Shown here piece after piece: positions 38,244 through 51,909 of a DNA stretch of 64,000 nt; position 1 is the stretch's first letter, and each line of letters opens with the position of its first letter. The DNA comes from Deinococcus indicus (GTDB taxonomy: Bacteria; Deinococcota; Deinococci; Deinococcales; Deinococcaceae), in the NCBI RefSeq assembly GCF_002198095.1, contig NZ_NHMK01000030.1:186001-250000 (forward strand), written 5' to 3'. A model generated the notes under the pieces. The model was not told the origin of the DNA, did no database searches, and saw only the letters and a list, made by a program, of their open reading frames with translations. The position numbers and the translations under genes were made by a program.

Positions 38244-39125
38244 ATGCGTTCAACCTCTGCTGCTGCCGCCCGCTCCGGGCGTCTCCCCCGCGCTGCGGGC
38301 ACCCTGACCCTGCTGGGGGCGCTGCTGGCGCCGGTCGCCTCCGCGCAGACCGCCCCCCCCCAGACCGCTCCGGCCCAGACTGCTCCGGCCCAGACAAACC
38401 CCGCGCAAACCACGCCCGCCCAGGCCGCCCCCGCCAAGGGGAGCGTGTCGGCCGCGACCGACCGCGCCGTGAGCGCCCTGGCCATCGAGGTCAGCGGCGT
38501 CGCCAAGGGACGGATCGTGGGCTGCCCGGCCGCGCTGAAACTCAGCGCGAACGCCGTGTGCGTGTACTCGCAGTCGGCCGCCGGGACGCTGCGGCCGCTG
38601 GTCAAGGGGCGGCTGGGTGCGCGGGCGTCCGGCGACTGGAAGTCCAGCGGGAAGTCCAGCGTGCTGCTGGCCGCCCCGGCCGGCGGGAAAGCCAGCGCGT
38701 TCGTGCTGCTGAACCCCATGAGCGACACGGAAACACTGGTGGTCGTGGACACCCTGAAGGCCGCCCCGGCCCCGGCGGCCAGCGCCGCCCCGAAGGCCAC
38801 CCCGCCGGCCGGCGTCGTGCGCGGCCAGCCGTACGTGCTGGGCAGCGATCTGGTGGGCGTCGTGAAGGTCACGTCGCTGGGCGGCGGCAAGTACCGCCTG
38901 AGCACCGACGACGACGGCCTGCTGACCGTCACGGTCGGCGCGAAGTCCGCGCAGGCGGCGGGCGGCGCGGTGGAACTGCCGCTGGCGCCCGCCACGGACG
39001 GCCGGAACCTGATCTTCCCGCTGGCGGGGCTGCGCGCGCTGGGCTGCACCGTCACCCCGGCCGGCAGCAACCTGACGGTCGCGTGCGGGCCGGACAGCGT
39101 GGGCCTGAAACCCATCGTGTTCTGA
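38244..39125 (+). CDS. Secreted protein with AQTAP repeats
   Basis: The 293-residue protein has a signal peptide ending VASA-QT, followed by a Pro/Ala/Gln/Thr-rich tract of about 30 residues made of AQTAP-like units, then two beta-rich parts (residues ~75-165 and ~180-290) separated by an Ala/Pro linker. Cys pairs CPAALKLSANAVC and CTVTPAGSNLTVAC each span about 12 residues and look like paired disulfide loops, hinting at internal duplication. I do not recognise the family. TAGGAT (38231-38236) is 7 nt before the ATG. Confidence 0.75.
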   Translation: MRSTSAAAARSGRLPRAAGTLTLLGALLAPVASAQTAPPQTAPAQTAPAQTNPAQTTPAQAAPAKGSVSAATDRAVSALAIEVSGVAKGRIVGCPAALKLSANAVCVYSQSAAGTLRPLVKGRLGARASGDWKSSGKSSVLLAAPAGGKASAFVLLNPMSDTETLVVVDTLKAAPAPAASAAPKATPPAGVVRGQPYVLGSDLVGVVKVTSLGGGKYRLSTDDDGLLTVTVGAKSAQAAGGAVELPLAPATDGRNLIFPLAGLRALGCTVTPAGSNLTVACGPDSVGLKPIVF

Positions 39126-39135
39126 TACGGACTCC
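39123..39135 (+). repeat. End-only relic of the palindromic repeat
   Basis: TGATACGGACTCC lies on the stop codon of the AQTAP protein gene (39123-39125) and matches the first 13 bp of the repeat; the following bases do not. Confidence 0.55.
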
Positions 39136-39438
39136 TTCTGGGCACACTGCGCCCAGCGTGCAGCTGAACAGCGCGGGGCGTGGAGCGCCAGAAGGACGTT
39201 GAAGGGATCGGTCCGGCAGGAGCGGGGCAGGCGGGGCACACCCGGGCGGCCCCGCTCCTGCCTGCGTTCACGGCCGCTTCATGTCCGGCCTTTGCGGGCG
39301 CGGAGCGCAACCCGCCGGGGCGCAAAAGCGTAATGATGTGCGGCAGGCTCCGGATTCGCGTTCATCACCGGACTGTAGACCGGCCCGCTGACCGAACGGT
39401 TCGGCGCGGGCGGTTCCCGACTTTCCCAGGAGGAATTC
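39136..39438. other. Intergenic region upstream of pspA
   Basis: About 300 bp without a gene. It holds a 14-bp hairpin (39215-39262) and, nearer pspA, AT-richer sequence (AAAAGCGTAATGATG, 39324 on) and ACTGTAGACC near 39374. A -10 box could be TAGACC or the CGTAAT region, but none fits well enough to call. PspA has a clear AGGAGGA ribosome site, so its mRNA has a leader. Confidence 0.5.
39215..39262 (+). terminator. 14-bp hairpin after the AQTAP protein gene
   Basis: GGCAGGAGCGGGGC (39215-39228) pairs with GCCCCGCTCCTGCC (39249-39262) around 20 nt. TGCGTTC follows. Confidence 0.65.
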
Positions 39439-40110
39439 ATGAGCATCCTTGACCGACTGTCCCGACTGCTGCGCGCCAACGTGAACGACCTGATCAGCCG
39501 CGCCGAGAATCCCAGCCTGATCATCGAGCAGGCGCTGCGTGACATGCGCGCCGCGTACGCCGAGGCCCGCAGCGAGGTCGCGGACGCCATGAGCCAGAAC
39601 GCCAAGCTGGACCGCGAGGCCACCAGCAACCGCCGCATGGCCGCCGAGTACGAGAAGAAGGCCGAGGAGGCGCTGCGCGGCGGCAGCGAGGACCTCGCGC
39701 GTGAGGCGCTGCGGCGCGCTCAGAACGCCAAGGATCTCGCGGCGGGCTTCGAGGAGCAGCTGGCGGTGCAGAGCAGCACGGTCGAGCAGCTCAAGACGCA
39801 GCTGCGCGCCCTGGAAGCCAGAATCGACGAGATGGAAGGCAAGAAGAGCCTGCTGGCGGCCCGTCAGAAGACCGCGCAGGCCAACGAAACCCTGGACCGC
39901 GTGTCGGGGTTCGGCAAGGCCGGCGGCGCCATGGACGCCTTCGAGGAGATGGAGGAACGCGTCTCGGGCATGGAGGACCGCAACCGCGCCATGGGGGAGC
40001 TGCGCAAGGAGAACGACTTCGACGCGCAGCTCAAGGACCTGGGCCGCACCCAGGCCATCGACGACGCCATGGCCGCCCTGAAGGCCAAGGTGTCCGGCGA
40101 CAAGAGCTGA
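39439..40110 (+). CDS. pspA: PspA/IM30 family membrane-stress protein
   Basis: PspA/Vipp1 proteins are ESCRT-III-like and form rods or rings that support damaged membranes. The 223-residue protein begins with the amphipathic helix SILDRLSRLLRANVNDL and continues as an almost unbroken helical coil with the family text ENPSLIIEQALRDMR, ARQKTAQA, and the late FEEMEERV region. Length is typical for PspA without the Vipp1 tail. AGGAGGA lies 7 nt before the ATG. No pspBC or pspF genes are next to it. Confidence 0.92.
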   Translation: MSILDRLSRLLRANVNDLISRAENPSLIIEQALRDMRAAYAEARSEVADAMSQNAKLDREATSNRRMAAEYEKKAEEALRGGSEDLAREALRRAQNAKDLAAGFEEQLAVQSSTVEQLKTQLRALEARIDEMEGKKSLLAARQKTAQANETLDRVSGFGKAGGAMDAFEEMEERVSGMEDRNRAMGELRKENDFDAQLKDLGRTQAIDDAMAALKAKVSGDKS

Positions 40111-40120
40111 ACTTTGCCCG

Positions 40121-40281
40121 TGATACGGGTTCCGTCTGTTTCGCCGACAATCCGGAACGTCACCGGACTGCCGGCTCCACGTCCGGAACCCGTGTTGCTC
40201 CCACTCTGCGGGGCAGCTCTACGAGTTGCATCCGCTCGGACCAAGCGGGCTTTGCAGCCCATTCAATCGGAGTCCGTATGA
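40121..40281 (-). repeat. Palindromic intergenic repeat, copy E (about 160 bp)
   Basis: The plus strand reads TGATACGGGTTCCGTCTG..., CAATCCGG/CCGGACTG arms, CTGCGGGGCAGCTCTACGAG, the GGGCTTTGCAGCCC hairpin and ends CGGAGTCCGTATGA. It lies 10 bp after pspA rather than on its stop codon. A separate hairpin follows at once. Confidence 0.85.
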
Positions 40282-40283
40282 GG

Positions 40284-40319
40284 GGGGCCGGTCCAGGGCG
40301 CTGACCCTGTGCCGGCCCC
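40284..40319 (+). terminator. Two-part hairpin after pspA and repeat E
   Basis: GGGGCCGG (40284-40291) pairs with CCGGCCCC (40312-40319), and inside it CAGGG pairs with CCCTG (40294-40309). It stands at the junction of repeat E and the next transcription unit. Confidence 0.65.
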
Positions 40320-40394
40320 TCCCTGGCATAGGCTGTTCCTGCGCGGGGAACGCCGGGTGGGGTGGGGGTCGGCCCCCGTCCGGAGGGAGATGTC

Positions 40395-41165
40395 ATGTTT
40401 CCTGACAGAATGAACCGGATGAAGCGCTTTACCCTGAAGGCCATGCGCGGCCCCCTCCTTCCTGCCCTGTCTCCGGCGTTCCGGCGGCCCCGGTCGGCGT
40501 GGCCGGCGGCGCTGCTGGTCCCGGCGCTGCTGGGGGCCTGCGCGCCGGCCGCCACGCAGCCGGTCACGGTGCAGGCCAGCACGCCCGTGAGCGGCGTGTC
40601 GTTCTACCCGCAGCAGAGCGGTCTGGCGTGGTCGTACCAGCTCGAGGGCGAGGACGCCGCCGCGCCCGTGTACACCCTGCGGTCGCTGGGGCCGACGGTG
40701 TTCGCGGGGCAGCCGGTCGTGTCGTTCCAGCTGACGGGTCGCGGCGCCGACCAGACGTGGTTCCGGACGGTCGGCGCGGACGGCGTGCGCCTGCTGGGGC
40801 TGCGCAAGCCGGGCGTGAACGTGCGCCTGGACCCGCCCTGGCAGGAGTACCCGGCCGAGGCTGCGTGGCGCGTGGGGCTGGCGTGGCAGGGTCAGAGCGA
40901 GATCACCCTCAGCGGGGACGATGGGCGCGTGCAGAAACGCGGGCAACTGAACTACAGTTACGTGGTTCAGGAGCGGCGCACCGTGCAGACGCCGGGCGGC
41001 CGCTTCGACGTGTGGGTGGTGACCCGGCAGATCAGCGACACCGTGGGGGGGCTGTTCCCCGCCACGCAGCAGCTGTGGTTCTCGCCGTTCGTCGGCGAGG
41101 TCCGTTCGCCCGAGGCCCTGCTGCTCACGGGCCGTAACTTCACCACCCGTTCAGGAGGTCAGTAA
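40395..41165 (+). CDS. Putative lipoprotein upstream of dxs
   Basis: The 256-residue protein has a long basic N-terminus, a hydrophobic stretch (AWPAALLVPALL) and the lipobox LLGAC-AP, so it should be lipidated at that Cys. The mature part is a beta-rich domain (YPQQSGLAWSYQLEGED..., TPGGRFDVWVVTRQISD) of the kind seen in secreted DUF proteins; I cannot name the family. GGAGGGA lies before the ATG, and TAGGCT at about 40329 may be its -10. dxs starts directly after its stop, so the two form one operon. Confidence 0.75.
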   Translation: MFPDRMNRMKRFTLKAMRGPLLPALSPAFRRPRSAWPAALLVPALLGACAPAATQPVTVQASTPVSGVSFYPQQSGLAWSYQLEGEDAAAPVYTLRSLGPTVFAGQPVVSFQLTGRGADQTWFRTVGADGVRLLGLRKPGVNVRLDPPWQEYPAEAAWRVGLAWQGQSEITLSGDDGRVQKRGQLNYSYVVQERRTVQTPGGRFDVWVVTRQISDTVGGLFPATQQLWFSPFVGEVRSPEALLLTGRNFTTRSGGQ

Positions 41166-43058
<1,893 letters not shown>

Positions 43059-43072
43059 CAGGTTGATAGCCA

Positions 43073-43121
43073 AAAGTTGATGGTTGATAGAAGGGACAAC
43101 CCTCTATCAACCATCAACTTT
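43073..43121. terminator. AT-rich 19-bp perfect hairpin between dxs and proA
   Basis: The arms 43073-43091 and 43103-43121 (AAAGTTGATGGTTGATAGA and its complement) flank 11 nt. The sequence is far richer in A and T than anything around it, and GTTGAT/ATCAAC units recur beside the stem. It lies between convergent dxs and proA. Confidence 0.7.
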
Positions 43122-43128
43122 CAACCAT

Positions 43129-44469
<1,341 letters not shown>

Positions 44470-44529
44470 GCCCCTGAGCGTAGCAGCGCCGCCCGGCCGG
44501 CAGGCCACGCTGCCTACGCCGGCCCCGGT

Positions 44530-45912
44530 TCAGCCGACCGTGCGCCGGGGCGTGAGCTGCAGCAGGGCCTGCGCCAGCGCGTGCGGGTCGTGCCGCGCCT
44601 GACCGGGGTGCAGCAGCGGGTGCAGGACGCAGCGGCCCCGCAGGTCGCGGCTGGCGCCGTGCAGGGTCAGCAGGTGCGCGCCCTCGCCGGCGTAGCGGTC
44701 GATCACGTCGCGGGGCGGCATGGCGTTGTTCACGAGCACGCAGTCCGGCGTGCGGCCCAGGTGGCGGGTGATGGCCTGCACGTGCCCTTCCAGGGTCAGG
44801 TCGTCGGTCTCGCCGGGTTCGGTCATCAGGCTCGCGACGTACACGAGCGGCGCGGCGCTCTCGCGGATGGCGCGGGCGATGCCCGGCACCAGCAGCGCCG
44901 GAATGATGCTGGTGTACAGGCTGCCGGGACCCAGGACGATCTGCTCGGCGCGGTGGATGGCGGCCGTCACCTCGGGCAGGGTGGGCAGGTCCGGGGGGTC
45001 CAGGGTGACCTGCCGGATGCGGGCCGCGCCGACCTGCGGCGCGAACTGGCTCTCGCCGCGCACGACGCGCCCGTCGCTCAGGTGCGCGACCAGCGTGGCG
45101 GGGTGCGTGGTGGCCGGGTAGACCTTCCCGCGGATCCGCAGCACCTCGTGGATGTCCTTCATGGCGGCGCTCAGGCCGCCCTGCTCCTCGCTGAGGGTGG
45201 CGAGCATCAGGTTCCCGAAGGTGTGTCCCTCCAGGCCCTCGCCGCGCTGGAAGCGGTGCAGCAGCAGCCGGGCCATGACGGGACTGTCGCTCAGGGCGGC
45301 GTAGCAGTCGGTCAGGTCGCCCGGCGCGACCATGTCCAGGGCCTCGCGCAGGCGCCCGGAGCTGCCCCCGTCGTCCGAGACGGTCACGACGGCGGTGGTG
45401 TTGCCGGTGTGGGCGCGCAGGCCCGAGAGCAGGTTCGACATGCCGGTCCCGCCGCCCAGCGTCACGACGTGCGGGCCGCGCGCGAGGTTACGGCGTTCGT
45501 ACAGGACATCCACGGCGGTTTCCGGGGCGGTGCCGGTGCCCTGCAGGACCGAGCGGTTGAGCATCATGATGCTCCAGAGCGCGCCGATCAACGCCAGGAT
45601 CATGAGGGTGCCCCCGCCGACGTACAGCGGCATGTACTCCGGGCTGACCAGGGCGTTCACCCACAGGATCCAGCGGGTCGCCACGAAGTGCAGCGGGCCG
45701 GTCCAGGTGAAGTGCAGCACGCCCACCGCGCCCAGCAGGGTGCAGATCACGAACAGGCTGATCCAGCGTTTCACGCCGATGCCGGGGGCCATCCACATGC
45801 GGGCGCGGTGGCCGCTGCGTTTCAGGCCGGGTTTCAGGCGCTGGCGGCGCGACGGCCGGGGGGCCGGTTCGCGCGGCCGGACGTCCAGTTGCGAGAGGGG
45901 CGGGTCGCTCAT
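44530..45912 (-). CDS. yvcK: YvcK/CofD-like gluconeogenesis factor with membrane anchor
   Basis: YvcK proteins bind UDP-sugars and are needed for cell shape on gluconeogenic carbon. The catalytic-like domain starts near residue 148 ([18 protein letters not shown]) and has [32 protein letters not shown] and LVNNA. Unlike the ~320-residue soluble Bacillus protein, this one has ~140 extra N-terminal residues with a basic start and two membrane segments ([19 protein letters not shown] and [19 protein letters not shown]). It overlaps rapZ by 4 nt, the usual rapZ-yvcK pairing. Confidence 0.9.
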   Translation of the reverse strand: MSDPPLSQLDVRPREPAPRPSRRQRLKPGLKRSGHRARMWMAPGIGVKRWISLFVICTLLGAVGVLHFTWTGPLHFVATRWILWVNALVSPEYMPLYVGGGTLMILALIGALWSIMMLNRSVLQGTGTAPETAVDVLYERRNLARGPHVVTLGGGTGMSNLLSGLRAHTGNTTAVVTVSDDGGSSGRLREALDMVAPGDLTDCYAALSDSPVMARLLLHRFQRGEGLEGHTFGNLMLATLSEEQGGLSAAMKDIHEVLRIRGKVYPATTHPATLVAHLSDGRVVRGESQFAPQVGAARIRQVTLDPPDLPTLPEVTAAIHRAEQIVLGPGSLYTSIIPALLVPGIARAIRESAAPLVYVASLMTEPGETDDLTLEGHVQAITRHLGRTPDCVLVNNAMPPRDVIDRYAGEGAHLLTLHGASRDLRGRCVLHPLLHPGQARHDPHALAQALLQLTPRRTVG

Positions 45913-46751
45913 CCGTGCTCGCCGACTTTCATGTCACGGTGGTCCATGAGGTCCACGTTCAGGTCCTTCAGGTCGCCGGCGAGGCGGGCGGTGACGGCCA
46001 CGCTGCGGTGCTGGCCGCCGGTGCAGCCGATCCCGACGGTGTACCCGTGGCGGCCGCTGGCGCGGGCGCGTTCGGCCGCGACGCGCACGAAGTCGCGCAG
46101 TTCGGCGTAGAACGCCTCGGAGTCCGCGCCGCTGAAGGCGTAGGCGGCCACGTCGGCGTCCAGGCCGGTCTTCGGGCGCAGGGCGGGATCGTAGTACGGG
46201 TTCGGCAGCGAGCGCACGTCGAGGATCATGTCCACGTCGCGCGGCGGGGCGTGCTTGAACCCGAAGGACATCAGGCGCAGGTGGAAGTCGTGTTCCAGCC
46301 GGAACAGTTGCAGCACGCGGCTGCCCAGGTCCTTGGCGCTCAGGTCGGTGGTGTCGATGACGGTGTCGGCGATGGCGCGCAGCGGGGCGAGCAGGTCGCG
46401 TTCCCGCGCGAAGTCCAGCATCAGGTTCTCGCCGAGCGGGTGTTCGCGGCGCGTGAAGTTGTAGCGCTTGAGCAGCACGTCCGCGTTCGCCTCCAGGAAC
46501 AGGACACGCAGGTCCTCGCGGCGGCGGGACAGGCGCACGTAACTGGTTTCCAGGGCGTCCAGGAAGTGGCGGGTGCGGGCGTCGGTGCTGATCGCCACGC
46601 GGTCCAGGCCGCGCGCCTCCACGAGGTCGTGCATGGCGCCCCACAGTTCCGGGGGCAGGTTGTCGGTGATGAAGAACCCGGCGTCCTCCAGGGTGCGCAG
46701 GACGGTACTTTTTCCACTTCCGGACAGGCCAGAGACCACGACGAACGGCAT
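45909..46751 (-). CDS. rapZ: RapZ-like nucleotide-binding protein
   Basis: RapZ/YvcJ binds UDP-GlcNAc-related ligands and RNA in enteric bacteria, and ATP/GTP in Bacillus. The 280-residue protein has Walker [10 protein letters not shown] at residue ~8, the [13 protein letters not shown] and TRREHPL motif, and the C-terminal domain with [11 protein letters not shown] and [14 protein letters not shown] end. TAGACT (46758-46763) is 6 nt before the ATG. It is followed by yvcK with ATGA overlap. Confidence 0.93.
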   Translation of the reverse strand: MPFVVVSGLSGSGKSTVLRTLEDAGFFITDNLPPELWGAMHDLVEARGLDRVAISTDARTRHFLDALETSYVRLSRRREDLRVLFLEANADVLLKRYNFTRREHPLGENLMLDFARERDLLAPLRAIADTVIDTTDLSAKDLGSRVLQLFRLEHDFHLRLMSFGFKHAPPRDVDMILDVRSLPNPYYDPALRPKTGLDADVAAYAFSGADSEAFYAELRDFVRVAAERARASGRHGYTVGIGCTGGQHRSVAVTARLAGDLKDLNVDLMDHRDMKVGEHG

Positions 46752-46835
46752 GCGGTCAGTCTAGCCCGCCCCGCGCCGGCGCAAGTGACGGACCGGTCAG
46801 CAGGGCGGTCGGCCGCCGACCGGGGGAACAGTCAA

Positions 46836-46862
46836 CCCCGCCGGGCGTGGGGCCGGGCGGGG
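46836..46862 (-). terminator. Probable metG terminator
   Basis: CCCCGCC (46836-46842) pairs with GGCGGGG (46856-46862) around 13 nt just after metG on the minus strand. A second hairpin, GGTCGG-CCG-CCGACC, follows at 46807-46821. Neither has a T-run. Confidence 0.5.
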
Positions 46863-46879
46863 CAGATGGGGGCGGTGGC

Positions 46880-48904
<2,025 letters not shown>

Positions 48905-48961
48905 GGTCTCCCTTCCTTCCCGGCCGGCTCCCTGATGAGAGGAGGGCCGGGCAACCCTGTC

Positions 48962-48967
48962 AGAATA
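48962..48967 (-). promoter_or_regulatory. metG -10 box
   Basis: TATTCT on the minus strand predicts a leader of about 50 nt containing GGAAGGGAG before the metG ATG. No good -35 is present. No T-box or SAM riboswitch was recognised in the leader. Confidence 0.55.
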
Positions 48968-49376
48968 CGGAATTTTCGTGCCCCGGCGTGCCCCCCGGTC
49001 CAGGGTGGCGCGGGCGGGGCGGCGACAGACCCCGGCTGGCCGGGGCGTGGGGGCCGGGCGGCGCTCAGGCCGCGCGGCGCAGCTTCAGGCGGCCCGGCAT
49101 TCGCGCGCCGGGGGCCGGGCGGCAGGTGCGGACAGTGGGCGCGGCGCAGCGGGGTCGGTGCGACATGCGTTCACTGTAGCGGGTGCGGGCAGGCGGGCGA
49201 GTCCGTCATCTGGCCTGCCGCCAGCCCGCGCCGCCCGTACCCACCGGGCGCTGTATCCAGGCGCCGCTGGACCCACGGGGCGCCGCGCTCACAGGGAGCT
49301 GTGCTCACACGGCGCCCCTGCCGGACAACCGCTGTAATCACCTTTGCACTTCACAAAATAAAGCTACGTTGGCGGC
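48968..49376. other. 400-bp intergenic region between divergent metG and the MFS gene
   Basis: Very GC-rich on the metG side (48970-49160), with one short candidate gene (see 49065). The MFS side from 49330 is AT-richer (CACTTCACAAAATAAAGC) and holds the MFS promoter: TTTGCA (49343-49348) and TACGTT (49365-49370), 16 bp apart, ending 6 nt before the ATG. Nothing else recognised. Confidence 0.5.
49065..49166 (-). CDS. Candidate 33-residue basic protein
   Basis: A short frame starts with ATG at 49166 and ends with TGA at 49065. TACAGT lies 6 nt upstream of the ATG, the same leaderless layout as the surrounding genes. The product is rich in Arg, Ala and Pro with two Cys and a Met-rich turn before GRLKLRRAA. 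High GC makes chance frames common, so this rests mainly on the promoter. Confidence 0.3.
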   Translation of the reverse strand: MSHRPRCAAPTVRTCRPAPGARMPGRLKLRRAA

Positions 49377-50591
49377 ATGTCCGCGCCCCGCTCCGTACCG
49401 CTCACGTCCCCGCCGCCCTCCCCCACCGCCGGGCAGTCCCCGGACCGCCTGACCCAGCTGACGCTGCTGCTGCTCTCCACCCTGACCATCATGAGCGGCG
49501 CGACCATCGCCCCGGCCCTGCCCGCCATGCAGGCGCACTTCGCGGACACCCCCAACGCCGCCTTTCTGGTCAAGCTGTCCCTGACCGTCGTGGGACTGGC
49601 CATCGCCCTGACCGCCCCCCTGAGCGGCGTGCTGGCCGACCGCTACGGCCGCCGCCCAGTGCTGCTGGTGTCGCTGGTGCTGTACGCGCTGGGCGGCGGG
49701 GTGGGGCTGATCGCGGATTCCATCGGGTCGCTGCTGGCCGGGCGGATCGTGCTGGGGCTGGCCGTGGCGGGCACCATGACGGCCGCCGGGGCGCTCGTGA
49801 ACGACCTGTTCAGCGGCCCGGCCCGCGGGCGGTTCCTGAGTCAGCAGGCGGCGTTCGGCAATTTCGGCGGCGCGGTCCTGATGCCGCTGGGCGGACTGCT
49901 GGCCGCCGCGTCGTGGCGCGCGCCGTTCGCGCTGTACCTGATCTCGCTGCTGCTGATTCCCCTGACCCTGCGCCTGCGCGGCGGCCTGCCCGCCCCGGTC
50001 ACTGGCGGCGCGGACCCGGCCGTCCGCCCCCACTGGGGCCGCATCGGCGTGATCTACGCCCTGTCGGTCGGGTACATGATCGTGTTCTACCTGATGCCCA
50101 CCCAGGGGCCGTTCCTGCTGGGCACGCTGGGCGCCGCGCCCGCCGTGACCGGCCTGCTGCTGGGCGCGTTCACGCTGGTCGCGGCACTCACCTCGCTGGC
50201 CTACTCGCGGTTCACCGGGCGTTTCCAGCCGCAGCGGGTCGCGGCGCTCGGCCTGGGCCTGCTGGGCGCCGGGTGGCTGACCGTCTCCGGCGCGGCCAGC
50301 CCGGCCGGGGCGCTGCTGGGCCTGATTCTGGGCGGGCTGGGCGGCGGGCTGGTCTTCCCGAACCTGTACACCTGGCTGGCGGACCTGACGCCCCCCGCGT
50401 GGCGCGGCCGGGTGACGGCCGGCATGAGCAGCGCCATCTTCCTGGGGCAGTTCCTGAGCCCGGTGCTGCTGACCAGCCAGCCGGGTCACGAGGGCCTGAT
50501 CTTCCGGGTGGGCGCGCTGCTGGCCGGGCTGCTGGGCGCGGCCCTGCTGGCGTTCAGTCTGCGGCGCGCACCGCCCGCCAGGACCGGCTGA
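49377..50591 (+). CDS. MFS drug/metabolite exporter (DHA1-like)
   Basis: The 404-residue protein has 12 hydrophobic segments. The first half has the motif A-like loop [14 protein letters not shown] after TM2 and [23 protein letters not shown] (motif D/B region near TM4); the second half starts near residue 220. This places it in the DHA1 drug:H+ antiporter group (Bcr/CflA or AraJ-like). TACGTT (49365-49370) is 6 nt before the ATG. No regulator gene is adjacent. Confidence 0.88.
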   Translation: MSAPRSVPLTSPPPSPTAGQSPDRLTQLTLLLLSTLTIMSGATIAPALPAMQAHFADTPNAAFLVKLSLTVVGLAIALTAPLSGVLADRYGRRPVLLVSLVLYALGGGVGLIADSIGSLLAGRIVLGLAVAGTMTAAGALVNDLFSGPARGRFLSQQAAFGNFGGAVLMPLGGLLAAASWRAPFALYLISLLLIPLTLRLRGGLPAPVTGGADPAVRPHWGRIGVIYALSVGYMIVFYLMPTQGPFLLGTLGAAPAVTGLLLGAFTLVAALTSLAYSRFTGRFQPQRVAALGLGLLGAGWLTVSGAASPAGALLGLILGGLGGGLVFPNLYTWLADLTPPAWRGRVTAGMSSAIFLGQFLSPVLLTSQPGHEGLIFRVGALLAGLLGAALLAFSLRRAPPARTG

Positions 50592-50594
50592 CCC

Positions 50595-51203
50595 TCAGTT
50601 CAGCCGTAACCCGAACGTGACGGCGCCCGGCGTGCGGCCCAGTTCCGTGAAGCCCAGGTGCCGGTAGAAGCCCTGGGCGTTCACGTTGCGCGCCCCGACG
50701 CCCAGGTGGACGCCGACCGCGCCGGCCTCTCGCAGCGCGCCCAGCAGCGTGTCCATCAGGGCGCGGCCCCGCCCGCCTCCCTGCACGCGTGGCAGCAGGT
50801 CGATGTGCAGGTGCGCCGGGTACGCGGCGAGCAGGTCCGGCGGGGTGCGGCGCGGGTGGTGGATCAGGTGCGCGATCCGTTCGTCCGGCGTGCGGTCGGC
50901 GGCGGGAACGGCCTGCGGGTCCGGGTACTGGCGGCGCAGCGGCGGCCACCACGCGCGTTCCAGGGTGGCCTCGAAGGCGGCGGTGTCCGGGGTGCCCAGC
51001 ACGTACCCGCCCACGCCGTGGGCGTCTTCCAGCACGAACGCGAAGTCCGGCGCGAAGGTCAGGTACGGCGCGGCGTACACCTGCCCCAGGATCAGGGGGT
51101 CGCGGTACAGGGCGGTGGCGTCCTGGCCGCTGTCGCCGGTTTCCAGGCAGATGCTCAGCAGCGCGGCGCGGTCGGTTTCACGGGCGGAACGCAGGGTCGG
51201 CAC
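50595..51203 (-). CDS. GNAT-family N-acetyltransferase
   Basis: The 202-residue protein starts [21 protein letters not shown], typical of GNAT proteins, has a middle insert with the repeated His/Arg/Pro text [14 protein letters not shown], and the acetyl-CoA signature [17 protein letters not shown] followed by [17 protein letters not shown]. This resembles GNATs close to O-GlcNAcase C-terminal domains. The GTG start has TGCACT (51211-51216) 7 nt upstream. It ends 3 nt from the MFS stop (convergent). Confidence 0.85.
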   Translation of the reverse strand: MPTLRSARETDRAALLSICLETGDSGQDATALYRDPLILGQVYAAPYLTFAPDFAFVLEDAHGVGGYVLGTPDTAAFEATLERAWWPPLRRQYPDPQAVPAADRTPDERIAHLIHHPRRTPPDLLAAYPAHLHIDLLPRVQGGGRGRALMDTLLGALREAGAVGVHLGVGARNVNAQGFYRHLGFTELGRTPGAVTFGLRLN

Positions 51204-51306
51204 GCTGCACAGTGCAGCACACCGGCGCGCCGGGTGGGGGCGGGGGTGGTGCGAACCTGCCGCCCGCCGCTGTGTTCTGTTCAGAGCGGAATGTACACTG
51301 GAGCGG

Positions 51307-51909
51307 ATGATTGCCTACCTGTCCGGCGTGGTCCGGGAAATACGTGAACACAGCGCCGTGATCGTCGCGGGCGGCGTGGGGTACGAGGTGCAGTGCCCGT
51401 CCAGCACCCTGGGGAAACTCACGGCGGGCGAGACGGCCGAACTGAACACCCGCTTCGTGGTCCGCGAGGACGCGCAGCTGCTGTTCGGCTTCCATGACGC
51501 CGACAGCGTCCGGATCTTCGACCTGCTCACCAGCGTCAGCGGGGTCGGGCCGAAACTGGCGCTGGCGCTGCTGTCCGCCATGCCGGTCAGCGCCCTGGCG
51601 GCCGGGGTGCTGGGCGGCGACGTGAAACTCCTGAGCAGCGTCAGCGGCGTCGGCAAGAAGACCGCCGAGCGGCTGGTGCTGGAATTGCAGGGCAAGGTGC
51701 CCGAGCATCTGGCAGCCCCGGCGGCCGGCGCGGGCGGCGTGAAGGCGGCGCGGGTCACGACGACCGCCGGACGCGACGCCGTGGACGCCCTGCTGGCCCT
51801 GGGCTTCCGCGAGGCGCAGGTGCGGGCGACCGTGGCCGAACTGCTGGCCGCCGAACCGGACCTGAACGCCGACCAGCTTATCCGCCGTTCGCTGGGACGC
51901 CTGCGCTGA
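51307..51909 (+). CDS. ruvA: Holliday junction helicase subunit RuvA
   Basis: RuvA binds four-way junctions and loads RuvB. The 200-residue protein shows the OB-fold start MIAYLSGVV, the acidic-pin region, two HhH motifs (TSVSGVGPKLALALL and SSVSGVGKKTAERL) and the C-terminal RuvB-binding domain (DAVDALLALGFREAQV). TACACT (51294-51299) is 7 nt before the ATG. Its 3' end overlaps the convergent IPP isomerase gene by 32 bp. Confidence 0.97.
   Translation: MIAYLSGVVREIREHSAVIVAGGVGYEVQCPSSTLGKLTAGETAELNTRFVVREDAQLLFGFHDADSVRIFDLLTSVSGVGPKLALALLSAMPVSALAAGVLGGDVKLLSSVSGVGKKTAERLVLELQGKVPEHLAAPAAGAGGVKAARVTTTAGRDAVDALLALGFREAQVRATVAELLAAEPDLNADQLIRRSLGRLR

Noticed and set aside
48905..48961. T-box or SAM riboswitch upstream of metG
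   Set aside because: The leader is only about 50 nt, too short for either class.
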